A stretch of 64,000 nucleotides of DNA, from the NCBI RefSeq assembly GCF_901000735.1, contig NC_081544.1, positions 29,134,095 to 29,198,094 of the forward strand, given 5' to 3'. The stretch is from Corylus avellana (taxonomy: Eukaryota; Streptophyta; Magnoliopsida; Fagales; Betulaceae). Positions 45,631 to 56,400 of the stretch are shown here, one piece after another. Positions within the stretch are counted from its first letter, which is position 1. Each line of letters begins with the position of its first letter. A model generated the notes under the pieces. The model did no database searches. It saw only the letters and a program-made list of their open reading frames with translations, and was not told the DNA's origin. The position numbers and the translations under genes are program-made.

Positions 45631-46715
45631 CACTACAAAAAAATTACTATTTTCTGATGTGGCAAACAGTACATAATTTTTGCCACGTTACCATTTTCTG
45701 ACGTGGCAAAAAATGTCACGTCAGAAAATATTTTTCCGACATGCTAAAAATAGCACGTCAGAATTTTTTGACGTGTTGAAATAGCACGTCAAAAAATTCT
45801 GACGTGCCAGTTGGACACGTCAGAATTTTCTGATGCGCCAAATTGGAGCGTTAGAATTTTTAAATTCTAACGTGTCCAATTGGCATGTCAGAATTTTCTG
45901 ACATGCTAAAAATCGTAGGTCAGAAAAATGAAGAAGAAAAAAAAAATTGAAAATTTTCCCTTTTCTTATTTTCCCTCAACTTTTTTCCTCTTTTTATTCT
46001 TCCCTCCTCATTTATTTTCCCTACACTCTCTCTCTCTCTCCTCTCTCTCTCCACGGCAGATCGAAGAAAGCAGAAGAAGGAAAAGAAAAAGAAAAGGAGA
46101 AGAGAAGAAGAAAAAGAAAGGGAGAAGAGAAGAAGAAGAAGAGAAGCAACAAAAAAAAAAAAAAAGGAGAAGAGAAGAGAAGATAATTAAGAAGATTTTT
46201 TATGTTTTTGAAGATTGTTGGGTTTGACATTTAGGTTTTTCATTTTTCATATTGTTTTTTTTATTTGGGTTTTTGATTTTTTGATTTGAGTTTTTGATTG
46301 TTTGAAGATTTTTCGGTGTGGGTTTGGGCTTTTGAAAATGGAGATCGCAAAGAAGTGAGAAAAGATTTTGGAGAAAATTTTAGCAAAAAGGAGAAAATTT
46401 TTTCGTAGTGCAGAGAAGAAATCTTCTCTGCATAGAAATGAGTGGTGCAGAGAAATGAATTTCTCTGCACCACTCAATAAATTACAAAAAAAAATAATAA
46501 TAAATTAAATTAATACATTTTTTAATTGAAAAAAAAAATTCAGAAAATTTTTTTTTAAAAAAATTAATTAATTAATTTTTAAATTTCTTGACGTGTCAAT
46601 TTTGACACATCAGGAAAAAAAATTTCCTAACACCTATGTCTTTGATATTCAACACACGTCAGGAGCGCGACGTCAGAAAACTCCAGTGAGAAAAAAAAAT
46701 TGTTTTTTTGTAGTG
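45631..46715. mobile_element. Non-autonomous CACTA (En/Spm-type) element
   Basis: Begins CACTACAAAAAAA and ends TTTTTTTGTAGTG, perfect inverted repeats of 13 bases. The 3-base duplication AGT lies on both sides (45628-45630, 46716-46718), as expected for CACTA elements. Subterminal regions are packed with direct and inverted TTCTGACGTG and GACGTGCYAAA motifs, the usual transposase-binding array. The interior is a purine-rich low-complexity tract (46065-46190) and a 16-base-arm palindrome at 46440-46475 (GTGGTGCAGAGAAA and its complement). No transposase gene, so it depends on a helper. Confidence 0.92.
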
Positions 46716-46718
46716 AGT

Positions 46719-47001
46719 GTTAGTAGCATGGAGGCGTAGCAGTAATGCAAAAAGTTCATTGGAGTATCAAAATGAACACTTCATTATTTACGTGTACTCC
46801 AAAAACTCTTAAAATATTTTGATACCACAAAAGCGCAGTACAAATCAAGTAAACTACATGAACTGATTTTACATTTTTCCAAAATTAAAATAAAGATTAC
46901 AATTTAGAGTTTAATAGTATCATGTAATAATAGTGATCACATCCTTAATAGAAGGTGAATATGTGAGGTTTGCGGGGTTTTATTTGCTTTTAATTAATTG
47001 T
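46719..47001. other. Spacer before gap, no gene
   Basis: AT-rich, nothing recognised. Confidence 0.5.
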
Positions 47002-47042
47002 NNNNNNNNNNNNNNNNNNNNNNNNNNNNNNNNNNNNNNNNN
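47002..47042. other. Assembly gap (41 N)
   Basis: Not a round number, so probably a sized gap. It lies just left of the tandem-unit region. Bases 47043-47460 after it look like a decayed MITE, with inverted segments around CTTTACCCC and CGGAGGGGGTTT. Confidence 0.9.
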
Positions 47043-47517
47043 TGACAATTAACTTCCATGAAGTACACTTTACCCCTAAAGTATTTAGAATTGACACTTT
47101 ACTCCCGAATTGACACTTTATCCCTCCAAAACTTAGTTACTTCGGGGGGTAAAGTGTATTTGAATCCCTCCGTCAGATTTAGTCGTTAACTTCCCTGATT
47201 TACTCCTAAAAAGACCAAAATATCATTGATTTTTTTTTTTATAAAAAATAAAAAATGGAATTAAGGGTAAATTTGGAATTTTATAAAAAGTCAGAAATAT
47301 AAACGTCATTGTCTCACTTTTAATGTTTAAAATCTGACGGAGGGGGTTTAAATTGATTGCAATTAAAAGTTCATGGGTCCAAATGAAGAGATTTTAAAGT
47401 TTGGAGAGCTTCTCAAATCGCTTGGTAATTCAAGAGTTTAAAGTGAAGTTACAAATAAAAAAAAAAAAAATTGTATCTTCATAATAATAGTCACATCATA
47501 TACAATCCCATGGTAAG

Positions 47518-47560
<43 letters not shown>

Positions 47561-47563
<3 letters not shown>

Positions 47564-47732
47564 TAATGCTAGGTATCATCTTTTTATCCTCCTAAAATCT
47601 TTCTAAAGCTGACCTGGCTTTTAAAATCATCATTAAATGTTAGATGAATCATACTTGAATTTTGATCCAGTGGTGATTTTGAAAGCCACTTAGAAGGATT
47701 TTATGAAGATAAAAAGATGGTACCTAGCATTA

Positions 47733-47735
<3 letters not shown>
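47561..47735. mobile_element. MITE with GAGTAATGCTAGGTA termini
   Basis: Starts GAGTAATGCTAGGTATCATC and ends GGTACCTAGCATTACTC. About 40 bases at each end are inverted copies (CTTTTTATCCTCC.TAAAATC). It sits between GA and TA microsatellites, which hides any target duplication. Not seen in units B or C. Confidence 0.9.
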
Positions 47736-47774
<39 letters not shown>

Positions 47775-47844
47775 CAATGTTTATATTTTTGAAATTCATG
47801 TTAATTATTATTAAAATTTTATTATTTGAATTAATTAAATAAAT

Positions 47845-48180
47845 GGTAAAGTCCACTTAACCCCCTCAAACTACCACATCAATGACAATTTACTCTCAAA
47901 ACTACTAAAATAACGATTGTACCCCCAAATGCTAGCAAAATAACGAAATTACTCCTATAAAATTTTCAATAAGGCAAAAATACCCTTAAAATTTTGAATA
48001 AAAATTTAAATTTTTTATTTTTTATTTTTATTTTAGTAAGGGCAATTCATCATTTTTTTTAAATTATGGGTAAATTGTCATTATTTTAGTAGTTTGGAGG
48101 GTAAATTATTGTAATTGATAGTTTGAGTAGTAGATTATTATTGAAGTGATAGTTAGAAGAGATTAAATGGACTTTACACT
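47845..48180. mobile_element. Mutator-like MITE, 9-base target duplication, unit A only
   Basis: Starts GGTAAAGTCCACTTAACCCC and ends ATTAAATGGACTTTACACT. The inner parts of the arms are also inverted (CTCAAACTACCACATCAATG against the mirrored AATGATAGTTTGAG-type text). TAAATAAAT flanks both sides (47836-47844, 48181-48189). Units B (near 52450) and C (near 61400) keep the uninterrupted site AATTAATTAAATAAATTAAC, which proves insertion into unit A. Confidence 0.92.
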
Positions 48181-48729
48181 TAAATAAATTAACTTAAAAT
48201 GACATCCCATTCGTCCCACAAAGCACATGAAGCACATGGTTGAGACAGACTGCTGGCACATCCTCTTAATTAGTTTTTAATGATATCCGAGAGCCAACGA
48301 GAAGAAAGAAGAAAAAGTGAGATAGAAATTAGAAAGTAATAAAATACACGTCAGTTTTCCTTCTTCTTGTCAAGCATCGTGCCAATTTGAATAACCATTT
48401 GTCTCTCTGCTGTACAACCACAAGAGACAAAGCCTAATTGTACGTGTTCCACTTTCTTTTTTTTTTCTCGTCCACAAACGTACTCTCGAAAGCAACTGCT
48501 TGATTGGATAAGATTTGAGTTCTTCGAAAGATTGTTTTCATTTTCAAATTGATAGACTCAACCAGGCGTTGTTTTCGAGACTGCCATAACTTTGCTTGGC
48601 CACCATCAAGTTTTCCACTGAAAATATTCAACGAAAATCATTTTATCAAACAAAATCTTGGTGGCATGTACAAATTTTCAACGGGAAAATTTAAGGGAAT
48701 TGACCCATGATAGTGTTGTTTGAGACTTT

Positions 48730-49169
48730 NNNNNNNNNNNNNNNNNNNNNNNNNNNNNNNNNNNNNNNNNNNNNNNNNNNNNNNNNNNNNNNNNNNNNNN
48801 NNNNNNNNNNNNNNNNNNNNNNNNNNNNNNNNNNNNNNNNNNNNNNNNNNNNNNNNNNNNNNNNNNNNNNNNNNNNNNNNNNNNNNNNNNNNNNNNNNNN
48901 NNNNNNNNNNNNNNNNNNNNNNNNNNNNNNNNNNNNNNNNNNNNNNNNNNNNNNNNNNNNNNNNNNNNNNNNNNNNNNNNNNNNNNNNNNNNNNNNNNNN
49001 NNNNNNNNNNNNNNNNNNNNNNNNNNNNNNNNNNNNNNNNNNNNNNNNNNNNNNNNNNNNNNNNNNNNNNNNNNNNNNNNNNNNNNNNNNNNNNNNNNNN
49101 NNNNNNNNNNNNNNNNNNNNNNNNNNNNNNNNNNNNNNNNNNNNNNNNNNNNNNNNNNNNNNNNNNNNN
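48730..49169. other. Assembly gap (440 N), probably sized
   Basis: The same interval in unit B (53037-53120) is only about 85 bases, and in unit C about 210 because of a MITE. If 440 is a true estimate, unit A holds an extra insertion of roughly 350 bases here. Confidence 0.9.
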
Positions 49170-50163
49170 TTTTCATTTGCCAATCAAAATAGAGCGTCAG
49201 TCGTGACTCGTGTAACAATCGGAAGAATTATTTATCCACAAGTGATTTTTGTTTTTCAATGATGCTGAGGAATATACTGTACACATGGTAAAGCTCTCTT
49301 TTTTTTTTTAGTTGGCTTGATTGCCCTTAGCCAAAGCAATACTTTTCAACATTTGAGCGCACAATTAATCTCGACTAGAGAGGAACTTGATCTTTATATT
49401 GTAAAAATGATTGGCTTTTCAAATAGACTAGAGAGAATTCGGTTCGTAAAAGAATTCCTTTAAAAATTCCAAGGGACCTGAATCCGTTGAATAAAGTGTA
49501 CTTAATTTAACTTCTAACAATTCCTTTATGAGAATATAAATGAATTTGAGACATGACGACTAGCTACCATAAAAACATTATTTATTTAAAAGTTTAAGTT
49601 CACAAAAGAAATTATTGATTTAATTATTTAATTAATATTATAACTCATCTATTATATTATGAATTATTGTCCAAAATACAGATGAGGCGAAATTGCATAA
49701 AACAAAGATGGTCACGAGGGCAAGTTTTGTTAGAGCATTCAAAGCAGCTCCTTTACATGTGGTTTCTTTTTTTAAGTTTAGAAAAAATGTTAAAAAAATC
49801 ACAAAAAAGTAATCCACGGTAAAGTCTCTATATTATTTCTAAATATTATGATCGCTATAGTACAACCCAATATATAAGGTTGTGCTCTAGCAATCCTTAT
49901 ACATATTAAAATAAAAATAAAATAAAAAAACTTATTTTTTCCCCTAAATCATTAAAAAAGTAAAAAAATAAAGAATTAAATAAATAAATAAAAGTATAAA
50001 AATTATATTTAATTAGTATATGAAATGATAAAAAATGTTATGGTGGAGTACAATTAAGTAGATAGAGAACTATAAAAAGTAGTTCTAACCTATAAATTTA
50101 TAGAAAATAAAAAAGGAAGCGCATAAGAATGGTCCTAAAAGGTTGTTTTTTTGGGGTTGGAAA
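49170..50163. other. Spacer of unit A, no gene
   Basis: Aligns with 53121-53397 plus 56668-58130 of unit B, without the LINE and without the 57231-57783 insertion. AT-rich. Confidence 0.6.
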
Positions 50164-50268
50164 GGGTAAAACAATGCACCCCGCCTGCAAAATTTTATTT
50201 TTTTAAAAAAAATTTGCACTGGCGTGCGTAGGCGTGCCACGCACGTTGCGTGCTCCCAATCAGTGCTC
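50164..50268. mobile_element. Small GC-ended element in the UGT-6 promoter (outer)
   Basis: A 105-base insert, GGGTAAAACAATGCACCCCG ... GCGTGCTCCCAATCAGTGCTC, flanked by perfect 9-base repeats GGTTGGAAA (50155-50163, 50269-50277). Unit B keeps the single copy GGTTGGAAATGGC near 58128. The terminal inverted repeats are weak, but the target duplication and empty site are clear. Mutator-like by duplication length. Confidence 0.85.
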
Positions 50269-50296
50269 GGTTGGAAATGGCAAGCCTTTCTCCAAA

Positions 50297-50427
50297 GGGT
50301 AAAGATATTGAGCACGCCGGCCGTGATTTTTTTATTATTTTAACTTTTTTGAAAATTAAAAAAAAAAAAATTTAACCTGGCGTGTTTCACTGTTAAAGCA
50401 CGCCAGGCGTGCTCTGAATCATTACTC
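50297..50427. mobile_element. Small GC-ended MITE in the UGT-6 promoter (inner)
   Basis: A 131-base insert with termini GGGTAAAGATATTGAGCACG and, inverted, GAGTAATGATTCAGAGCACG (about 17 of 22 matching). It is flanked by perfect 9-base repeats TTCTCCAAA (50288-50296, 50428-50436). Its right target copy forms the first bases of the conserved promoter block. An internal hairpin CCTGGCGTG...CACGCCAGG lies near its right end. Confidence 0.9.
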
Positions 50428-50431
50428 TTCT

Positions 50432-50455
50432 CCAAATCGTCACCGCAAACGTCAT
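50432..50455 (+). promoter_or_regulatory. Conserved UGT-cluster promoter block (UGT-6 copy)
   Basis: CCAAATCGTCACC plus GCAAACGTCAT, followed by AACAACTATTCCCC, which is shared with UGT-7 and -8. Its TGACG core on the reverse strand is the half-site of TGA-type bZIP factors. It lies about 25 bases upstream of the TATA box. Confidence 0.65.
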
Positions 50456-50476
50456 AACAACTATTCCCCACCCATC

Positions 50477-50484
50477 CTATATAC
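50477..50484 (+). promoter_or_regulatory. TATA box of UGT-6
   Basis: CTATATAC, 30 bases before the upstream ATG at 50507 and 96 before the ATG at 50573. A start site about 30 bases downstream of TATA would fall at or after 50507, so translation is expected from 50573. UGT-7 and -8 have TTTATAC at the same place. Confidence 0.55.
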
Positions 50485-50572
50485 ACGGTCCTTCTGCGTC
50501 CTCAGCATGAATGTCTCAAAATTTGAGCAACCAGAGCCATTTGCACAGAGCAGTTACAGCCGATACACCATA

Positions 50573-51967
50573 ATGGTCCGGCCCCACTTCCTCCTCATAA
50601 CATATCCGATCCAGGGCCATATCAATCCCGGTCTCCAATTCTCCAAGCGCCTCATTCGCTTGGGGGCGCACGTCACCTTCGTCACCACCGTCGCCGCCCG
50701 CCGCCGCATGGCCAAAACCCCCGATCCCGACGGCTTGTCCTTCTCCACCTTCTCCGACGGCTACGACGACGGCTTTAAAGATAATGATGGCGACCTCGGC
50801 AAGTACATGTCCGAGATCAGGCGCCGTAGCTCCCAAGCTCTCACTGATCTTGTCGTGTCCAGCGCAAACGAGGGTCGTCCATTTACCGGCTTGGTCTACA
50901 CCATCCTCCTCCCTTGGGCTGGGGACGTGGCGAATGAATTTCACCTCCCATCAGCGCTTCTTTGGATTCAACCCGCCATGGTTTTTGACATATACTACTA
51001 CTTCTTCAATGGTTATGGTGATGTCATCAGGAACAGCAGCAATGACCCCTCCTGTCCGATACAATTACCGGGACTGCCATTGCTCACTAGCCGTGACCTG
51101 CCGTCCTTCTTGCTTGCTTCAAGTACGCAAACTTTTATGCTCCCAGCACTTCAAGAGCAACTTGAAGCGCTTGAAAAAGAAAGCAAGCCGATAATACTAG
51201 TAAACACCTTTGATGCACTGGAGCTGGAGGCGTTAAGAGCGATCGAAAAGTTCAATTTGATTGGAATCGGGCCGCTAACGCCGTCTGCCTTTTTGGATGG
51301 AAAAGATCCATCCGACACTTCTTCTGGAGGAGATCTTTTCCAAAGTTCCAAGGACTACATGGAATGGCTCAACTCCAAGCCCAAATCATCCGTTGTATAC
51401 GTGTCGTTCGGGTCCTTATTAGTGTTATCCAAACAACAAATGGAGGAAATTGCACGCGGATTGTTGGATTCCGGCCGCCCATTCTTGTGGGTCATAAAAG
51501 CTAAGGAAAACGGAGAAGAAGAGAAGGAAGACAATAAATTGAGTTGTATGGAGGAATTGGAAGAAAACGGAAAGATCGTGCCGTGGTGCTCTCAATTGGA
51601 GGTTTTGTCACACCCCTCATTGGGATGTTTTGTGACACACTGCGGGTGGAATTCAACTTTGGAGAGCTTAAGTTGTGGGGTGCCAGTGGTGGCGTTCCCC
51701 CACTGGTCAGATCAAGGAACAAACGCGAAGCTGATTGAGGACATGTGGAAGACGGGAGTGAGGGTGGCTGCAAATGAGGATGGAATTGTGGGAGGTGATG
51801 AGATCAAGAGATGCTTGGAATTGATTCTAGGAGGAGGGAGAGGGGAAGATATTAGAAAGAATGCTATGAAATGGAAGGCTTTGGCTGCGGAGGCTGCCAA
51901 GGAAGGCGGTTCTTCGTATAACAATCTTAAAGCTTTTGTCGATGAGATTGCACAAGGTGGTTGTTAA
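50573..51967 (+). CDS. UGT-6: UGT75-type UDP-glucosyltransferase, intact
   Basis: 464 residues from the ATG of MVRPHF. An in-frame ATG at 50507 would add 22 residues (MNVSKFEQPEPF...), but TATA position and family length favour the shorter form. His16 lies in TYPIQGHINP. UGT75 signature: WIQPAMVFDIYYYFFNGYGD. PSPG box 338-381: WCSQLEVLSHP, HCGWNS, PHWSDQ; position 40 is His where the others have Gln, and the final donor-contacting Gln is kept. Charged loop GEEEKEDNK sits before the box. UGT-7 is its closest relative by far, over the gene and both flanks. Cytosolic glucosyltransferase, acceptor unknown. Confidence 0.94.
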   Translation: MVRPHFLLITYPIQGHINPGLQFSKRLIRLGAHVTFVTTVAARRRMAKTPDPDGLSFSTFSDGYDDGFKDNDGDLGKYMSEIRRRSSQALTDLVVSSANEGRPFTGLVYTILLPWAGDVANEFHLPSALLWIQPAMVFDIYYYFFNGYGDVIRNSSNDPSCPIQLPGLPLLTSRDLPSFLLASSTQTFMLPALQEQLEALEKESKPIILVNTFDALELEALRAIEKFNLIGIGPLTPSAFLDGKDPSDTSSGGDLFQSSKDYMEWLNSKPKSSVVYVSFGSLLVLSKQQMEEIARGLLDSGRPFLWVIKAKENGEEEKEDNKLSCMEELEENGKIVPWCSQLEVLSHPSLGCFVTHCGWNSTLESLSCGVPVVAFPHWSDQGTNAKLIEDMWKTGVRVAANEDGIVGGDEIKRCLELILGGGRGEDIRKNAMKWKALAAEAAKEGGSSYNNLKAFVDEIAQGGC

Positions 51968-53397
51968 AAATAATACCTTTCTTTCTGACAATGTATTCGA
52001 AGTTGATTTTTTTAAAAAAAGGTGTATTCAAAGTGAATGTTGACACTTCTGTTTAAAAATTTAAATAATAAAAAATCATGTACATTATTGTTAAATGCAT
52101 AAAATTTGAATTCTGATCATAAATTGGATAATATTCGTTTGTAATTGAGAGATTATTGCCTCTAATTTAGGGTAAGTGGCGGTCAAACACACTCAATGCT
52201 TTCAATGAAGATAAGTGTTGCATGCACTTCTCATTTGTTTAATAATTCATGAGATTTAAGGGAGTTTAGTAATTAATTCAGAAGTCTAAATAAAGTTTTT
52301 TTTTAAAAAAAAAACTGTATCTTCATAATAATATTCACATCATATACAACCCCATGGTAAGTAATTTTTATATATATAAAATAAATATAATCAATGTTTA
52401 TATTTTTGTAAATTCATGTTAATTATTATTAAAATTCTATTATTTGAATTAATTAAATAAATTAACTTAAAATGACCGCCCATTCGTCCCACAAAGCACA
52501 TGATTGAAAGAAACTGCAGGGGCAATGGCGCATCCTCTTAATTAGTTTTTAATGATATCCGAGAGCCGACGAGAAGAAAGAAGGAAAAGTGAGATAGAGA
52601 TTAGAAAGTAATCAAATGCATGTCAGTTTTCCTTCTTCTTGTCAAGCATTGTGCCAATTTGAATAACCATTTGTCTCTCTGCTGTACAACCACAAGAGAC
52701 AAAGCCTGATTGTTCGTGGTCCACTTTTTTTTTTTTTCTCGTCCATAACGTACTCTCTAAAGCGGCTGTTTCATCGGATAAGATCTGAATTCTTCGGAAG
52801 ATTGCTTTTATTTTTGAAAATGATAAATAATTTTTAAATTATAACATCTCATTTTCAAATCGATAGAGACTAGGCGTTGTTGTCCATACTGCCATAACTT
52901 TACTTGGCCACCGTCTGGTTTTTCGCTGAGAATATTCAACGAAAATCATTTTATCAAACAAAATCTTAGTGGCATGTAAAAAATTTTCAAAAGGAAAATT
53001 TATGAGAATTGACCCATGAGAGTGTTGTTTGAGACTTTTTGAGTAGCCAGCAAGCAAAATACTATTTTAAAAAAAGCATGTGTATTAAATAAATTAATTC
53101 GACGTAAAAAGTCGTACTATATTTTTCATTTGCCAATCCAAATAGAGTGTCAGTGGTAACTCATGTAACAATCGGAAGAATTATTTATCCACACATGATT
53201 TTTGTCTTTCAATGATGCTGAGGAATATACTGTACACAAGATAAAGCCTTTATTTTTTTTATTTTTTTTGGTTGGCTTGATTGCCCTTGGCCAAAGCAAT
53301 ACTTTTCAACATATGAGCGGCACAATTAATCTAGACTAGAGAGGATCCTGGTTCTTATATTGTAAAAATGATTGGCTTTCCAAATAGACTAGAGAGT
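51968..53397. other. Spacer of unit B left of the LINE, no gene
   Basis: AT-rich. It aligns with 47460-49440 of unit A and 59686-62490 of unit C. It includes the empty sites for the unit A MITE (about 52450) and for the unit C insertion (about 52235). Confidence 0.7.
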
Positions 53398-53405
53398 AAA
53401 AGTCT

Positions 53406-56400
53406 TTAATGATTGGTGATTTTAATGAGATTGTTGCTTTATCTGAAAAAAATGGGGTTGTTTCTAAGGCTAGGGGACAAATGGTTGCTTTTCAAGAAAC
53501 TTTGAAGGATTGTGGTTTACATGATTTGGGCTTTACAGGACTAAAGTTTACTTGGAATAATGGGAGGTTTGGACACCATTATACGCCAGAGCGACTTGAC
53601 CGGGCGGTGGCAAATGAGGAGTGGTGCTCTTTGTGGACGATGGTGCATGTGGAAGTGTTGGCGTGTCGTAGCTCTGATCATCACCCCTTGCTGCTTTCTA
53701 CGGAAAGTTGTGAAAGAAGGGTGAAAAGAAAAGGTGTTTTTCGCCTTAATGCGGACTGGGCAAAAGATAAAGGTTTTAAGGAGGTTGTTCGTAACTCTTG
53801 GGCTGATTGTCCACGGCTGAGTGATCCATGGTTGGATGTTCGTGGCAAACTCAACTGATGTAAACAAGATATTAAGCAATGGGTAAAAAAGAAGGAATGG
53901 GCATCAGAAGGTCTTATCAAAGAAAAAACAAAAGAGCCGGAAAAGATTCAAACAGAGGCAAATCCAGCTAAACGACAAAGAGAGAAGAAGCTGAAGGGGG
54001 AGTTACATGGTTTGTTGGAACAAGAAGACATAAAGTGGAGGCAAAGGGCAAAGGTGACTTGGCTGTGCAATGGAGATAAAAACACAAAATACTATCATGC
54101 ATGTGTGCGCCAAGAATTCTATTGAGCAGGTTCATGATGATGGGGGACGTTTATGCTTTACTCAGAAATCAATTGAACATGCTTTTGTTGGTTTCTATCA
54201 AGACTTGTTCTCGTCGGCCCAACCGAAGTAGGTGGAAAAATGTACAGATGCAATATTGGGGAGAATTACTGAGGAGATGACCAACCAGGGATGCCCATTT
54301 TTCTGTTGAAGAGATCCAAGGAGCTTTGAAACAAATGGCGCCACTCAAAGCACCGGGACCAGACGGGTTCACAGCTAAATTTTACCAACAAAATTGGCCC
54401 ACCGTTGGGGCGGAGGTATGTAATGCAGTCCTTCATTTCCTTAATAGTGGCAAGATGGATATAAACATAAATGCGACACATATTGCTTTGATCCCAAAAA
54501 AGATGGATCCCACACATGTGCCTGATTTCATATCAATTAGTTTATGTAATGTGACGTATAAGCTTATATGAAAAGTTTTGGCTAACCGGTTAAAGAGGGT
54601 GTTGCCCCAACTTATTTCGGGGCAAAAACTCAACAAGGAGAAAACATCTCTTTTCTTTAGCCGCAATACTAAGCAGGAAAAACGGGAGGAAATATCAAGA
54701 CTGTCGGGGCTACAGGCTACCCAAAGTTCTGATAAATACTTGGGGCTGCCAACATTAGTCGGAAAGTCAAGGGTGCGGGCTTTCCAAAGTCTGAAAGATA
54801 GAGTATGGAATTGTTTACAAAATTAGAAGAATAAATTCCTGTCACAGGCTGGAAAAGAAGTGTTATTTAAGACGGTAGTTCAGGTCATCCCGACTTATTG
54901 CAGGAGTGTGTTTCTCCTTCCTTTGTCCTTGTGTAAAGAAATTCAAGGTATGATGCAGCGGTTTTGGTGGGGCCACAAAGAAAATACTTCTAGAGTTAAT
55001 TGGGTGAGCTGGGAAAAAATGGGGAAAGCAAAAAAGGATGGAGGTTTGGGATTTAGGGACCTAGTGGCTTTTAACAAAGCATTTCTTGGAAAGCAAATGT
55101 GGAGATTACTTCACGCCCCCAATTCTTTGGCCGCAAGAATTATTATAGCAAAATATTATCCCTCATCATCTATTTTGCAGGCTCAAGTAGGGATGCACCC
55201 CTCATTTGCTTGGCGAAGCATTATGGCGGCAAAGTAGTCCTCAAACAGGGACTTATTTGGAGGATAGGTGATGGTTCGGACATTCAAGTGTGGGGTGATC
55301 CTTGGCTTCCAACCCCGACAACTTTTATGATCCAATCACCAAGGAAGGATATGGAGGGGAATGCAAAAGTTTCTGACCTCATTGATAGAGACTCCCGAAG
55401 TTGGAAGGAGATGCTTATTGATGAAAATTTTCTGTCCCATGAAGCACAAGTAATCAAAGGTATTCCTTTAAGCCCAATTTCATCTAAAGATAAATTGATT
55501 TGGCGATGCACCCTCAATGCAATTTTCTGTTCGGAGTGCTTATCATTTAGAGATGGAAACGAAGCTTAATTTGCAGGGTCGAGTATCAAGCCCCCATGAT
55601 TTTGATGGGGTCTGGAATTATTGTTGGAAAATTGGCGTACCAAGTGCAGTTAAAATGTTCCTATGGAGGGCTCTAAATAATTCACTCCCCACTAGGGTGA
55701 ATCTACATAGTAGAGGCGTGGTGTACGATAAGCGATGTCCTATTTGTGAACGAGAGGAGGAGACTGTCGAACACATTTTGTGGAGCTGCCCATCAGCACA
55801 GGATGTTTGGGGTTGTGGGATAAAAAAATTACAAAAGAGCAAATGTGTGGGTCAGTCCTTCTTGCAAGTGTTTAAGGAGATCATGGACAGCTGTGATACA
55901 AATGAGGCTGAGCTGTTTGCGGTGACAGCGAGACGCCTATGGCTACGCAAAAATGCAATCGTTCATGGAGAAAGGTTCATGGATCCAAACCAACTCATAC
56001 AGGAGGCACATGAAGCATTGGCTTTGTTTCAAGAAGCAAATTTAAGTGGGGATGATGGACACCCAGATGGTGAAGTCTCTGAAGTGCGGCAACATGTGGA
56101 AATCTGGAAGGCACCTCCAATAGGTCTAGTCAAGGTGAACTGGGACGCTGCAGTGGACTCTCAACAAGGAAAAATTGGATTGGGTTGTATAGCCCGGACA
56201 TCAAATAATGCTTTTCTAGCGACTCGGAGTATGACGAAACTGATGAGAGCCGAACCAGTAGTGGCCGAAGCTTTGGCAGCTTCATATGCGGTTATTTTTA
56301 GCAGGGAATTGGGTTTACAGCGAATCATTTTCGAAGGGGATGCCCAGACCATTGTCAAGGAAGTTAACAAAGAAGGTCCCTGGTTGAGCAAATATGGGCA

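Larger units (their letters stand above)
42835..46030 (+). repeat. Near-identical duplication, copy B
   Basis: Partner of 39591-42734. Differences include one substitution in the middle of the UGT (Pro to Leu), one near its end (Asp to Tyr), the 2-base A-run difference, and about ten changes in the 3' flank. The CACTA element continues here past the point where copy A ends. Confidence 0.95.
47360..51967 (+). repeat. Tandem unit A (spacer plus UGT-6)
   Basis: Shares its whole spacer layout with units B (51968-59685) and C (59686-64000). Shared landmarks in order: CATATACAATCCCATGGTAAG, CCCATTCGTCCCACAAAGCA, GAGAAGAAAGAAG, AAATCATTTTATCAAACAAA, GATGCTGAGGAATATACTG, GGTTGGCTTGATTGCCCTT, CAGATGAGGCGAAAT, GGTCACGAGGGCAA and the promoter block. 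Unit A has its own MITEs (47561, 47845, 50164, 50297) and the 440-N gap. It lacks the 550-base insertion shared by B and C. Confidence 0.9.

Noticed and set aside
45928..46227. Lys/Glu-rich open frame inside the CACTA element
   Set aside because: Low-complexity purine tract, not present as an open frame in copy A, no transposase motif.
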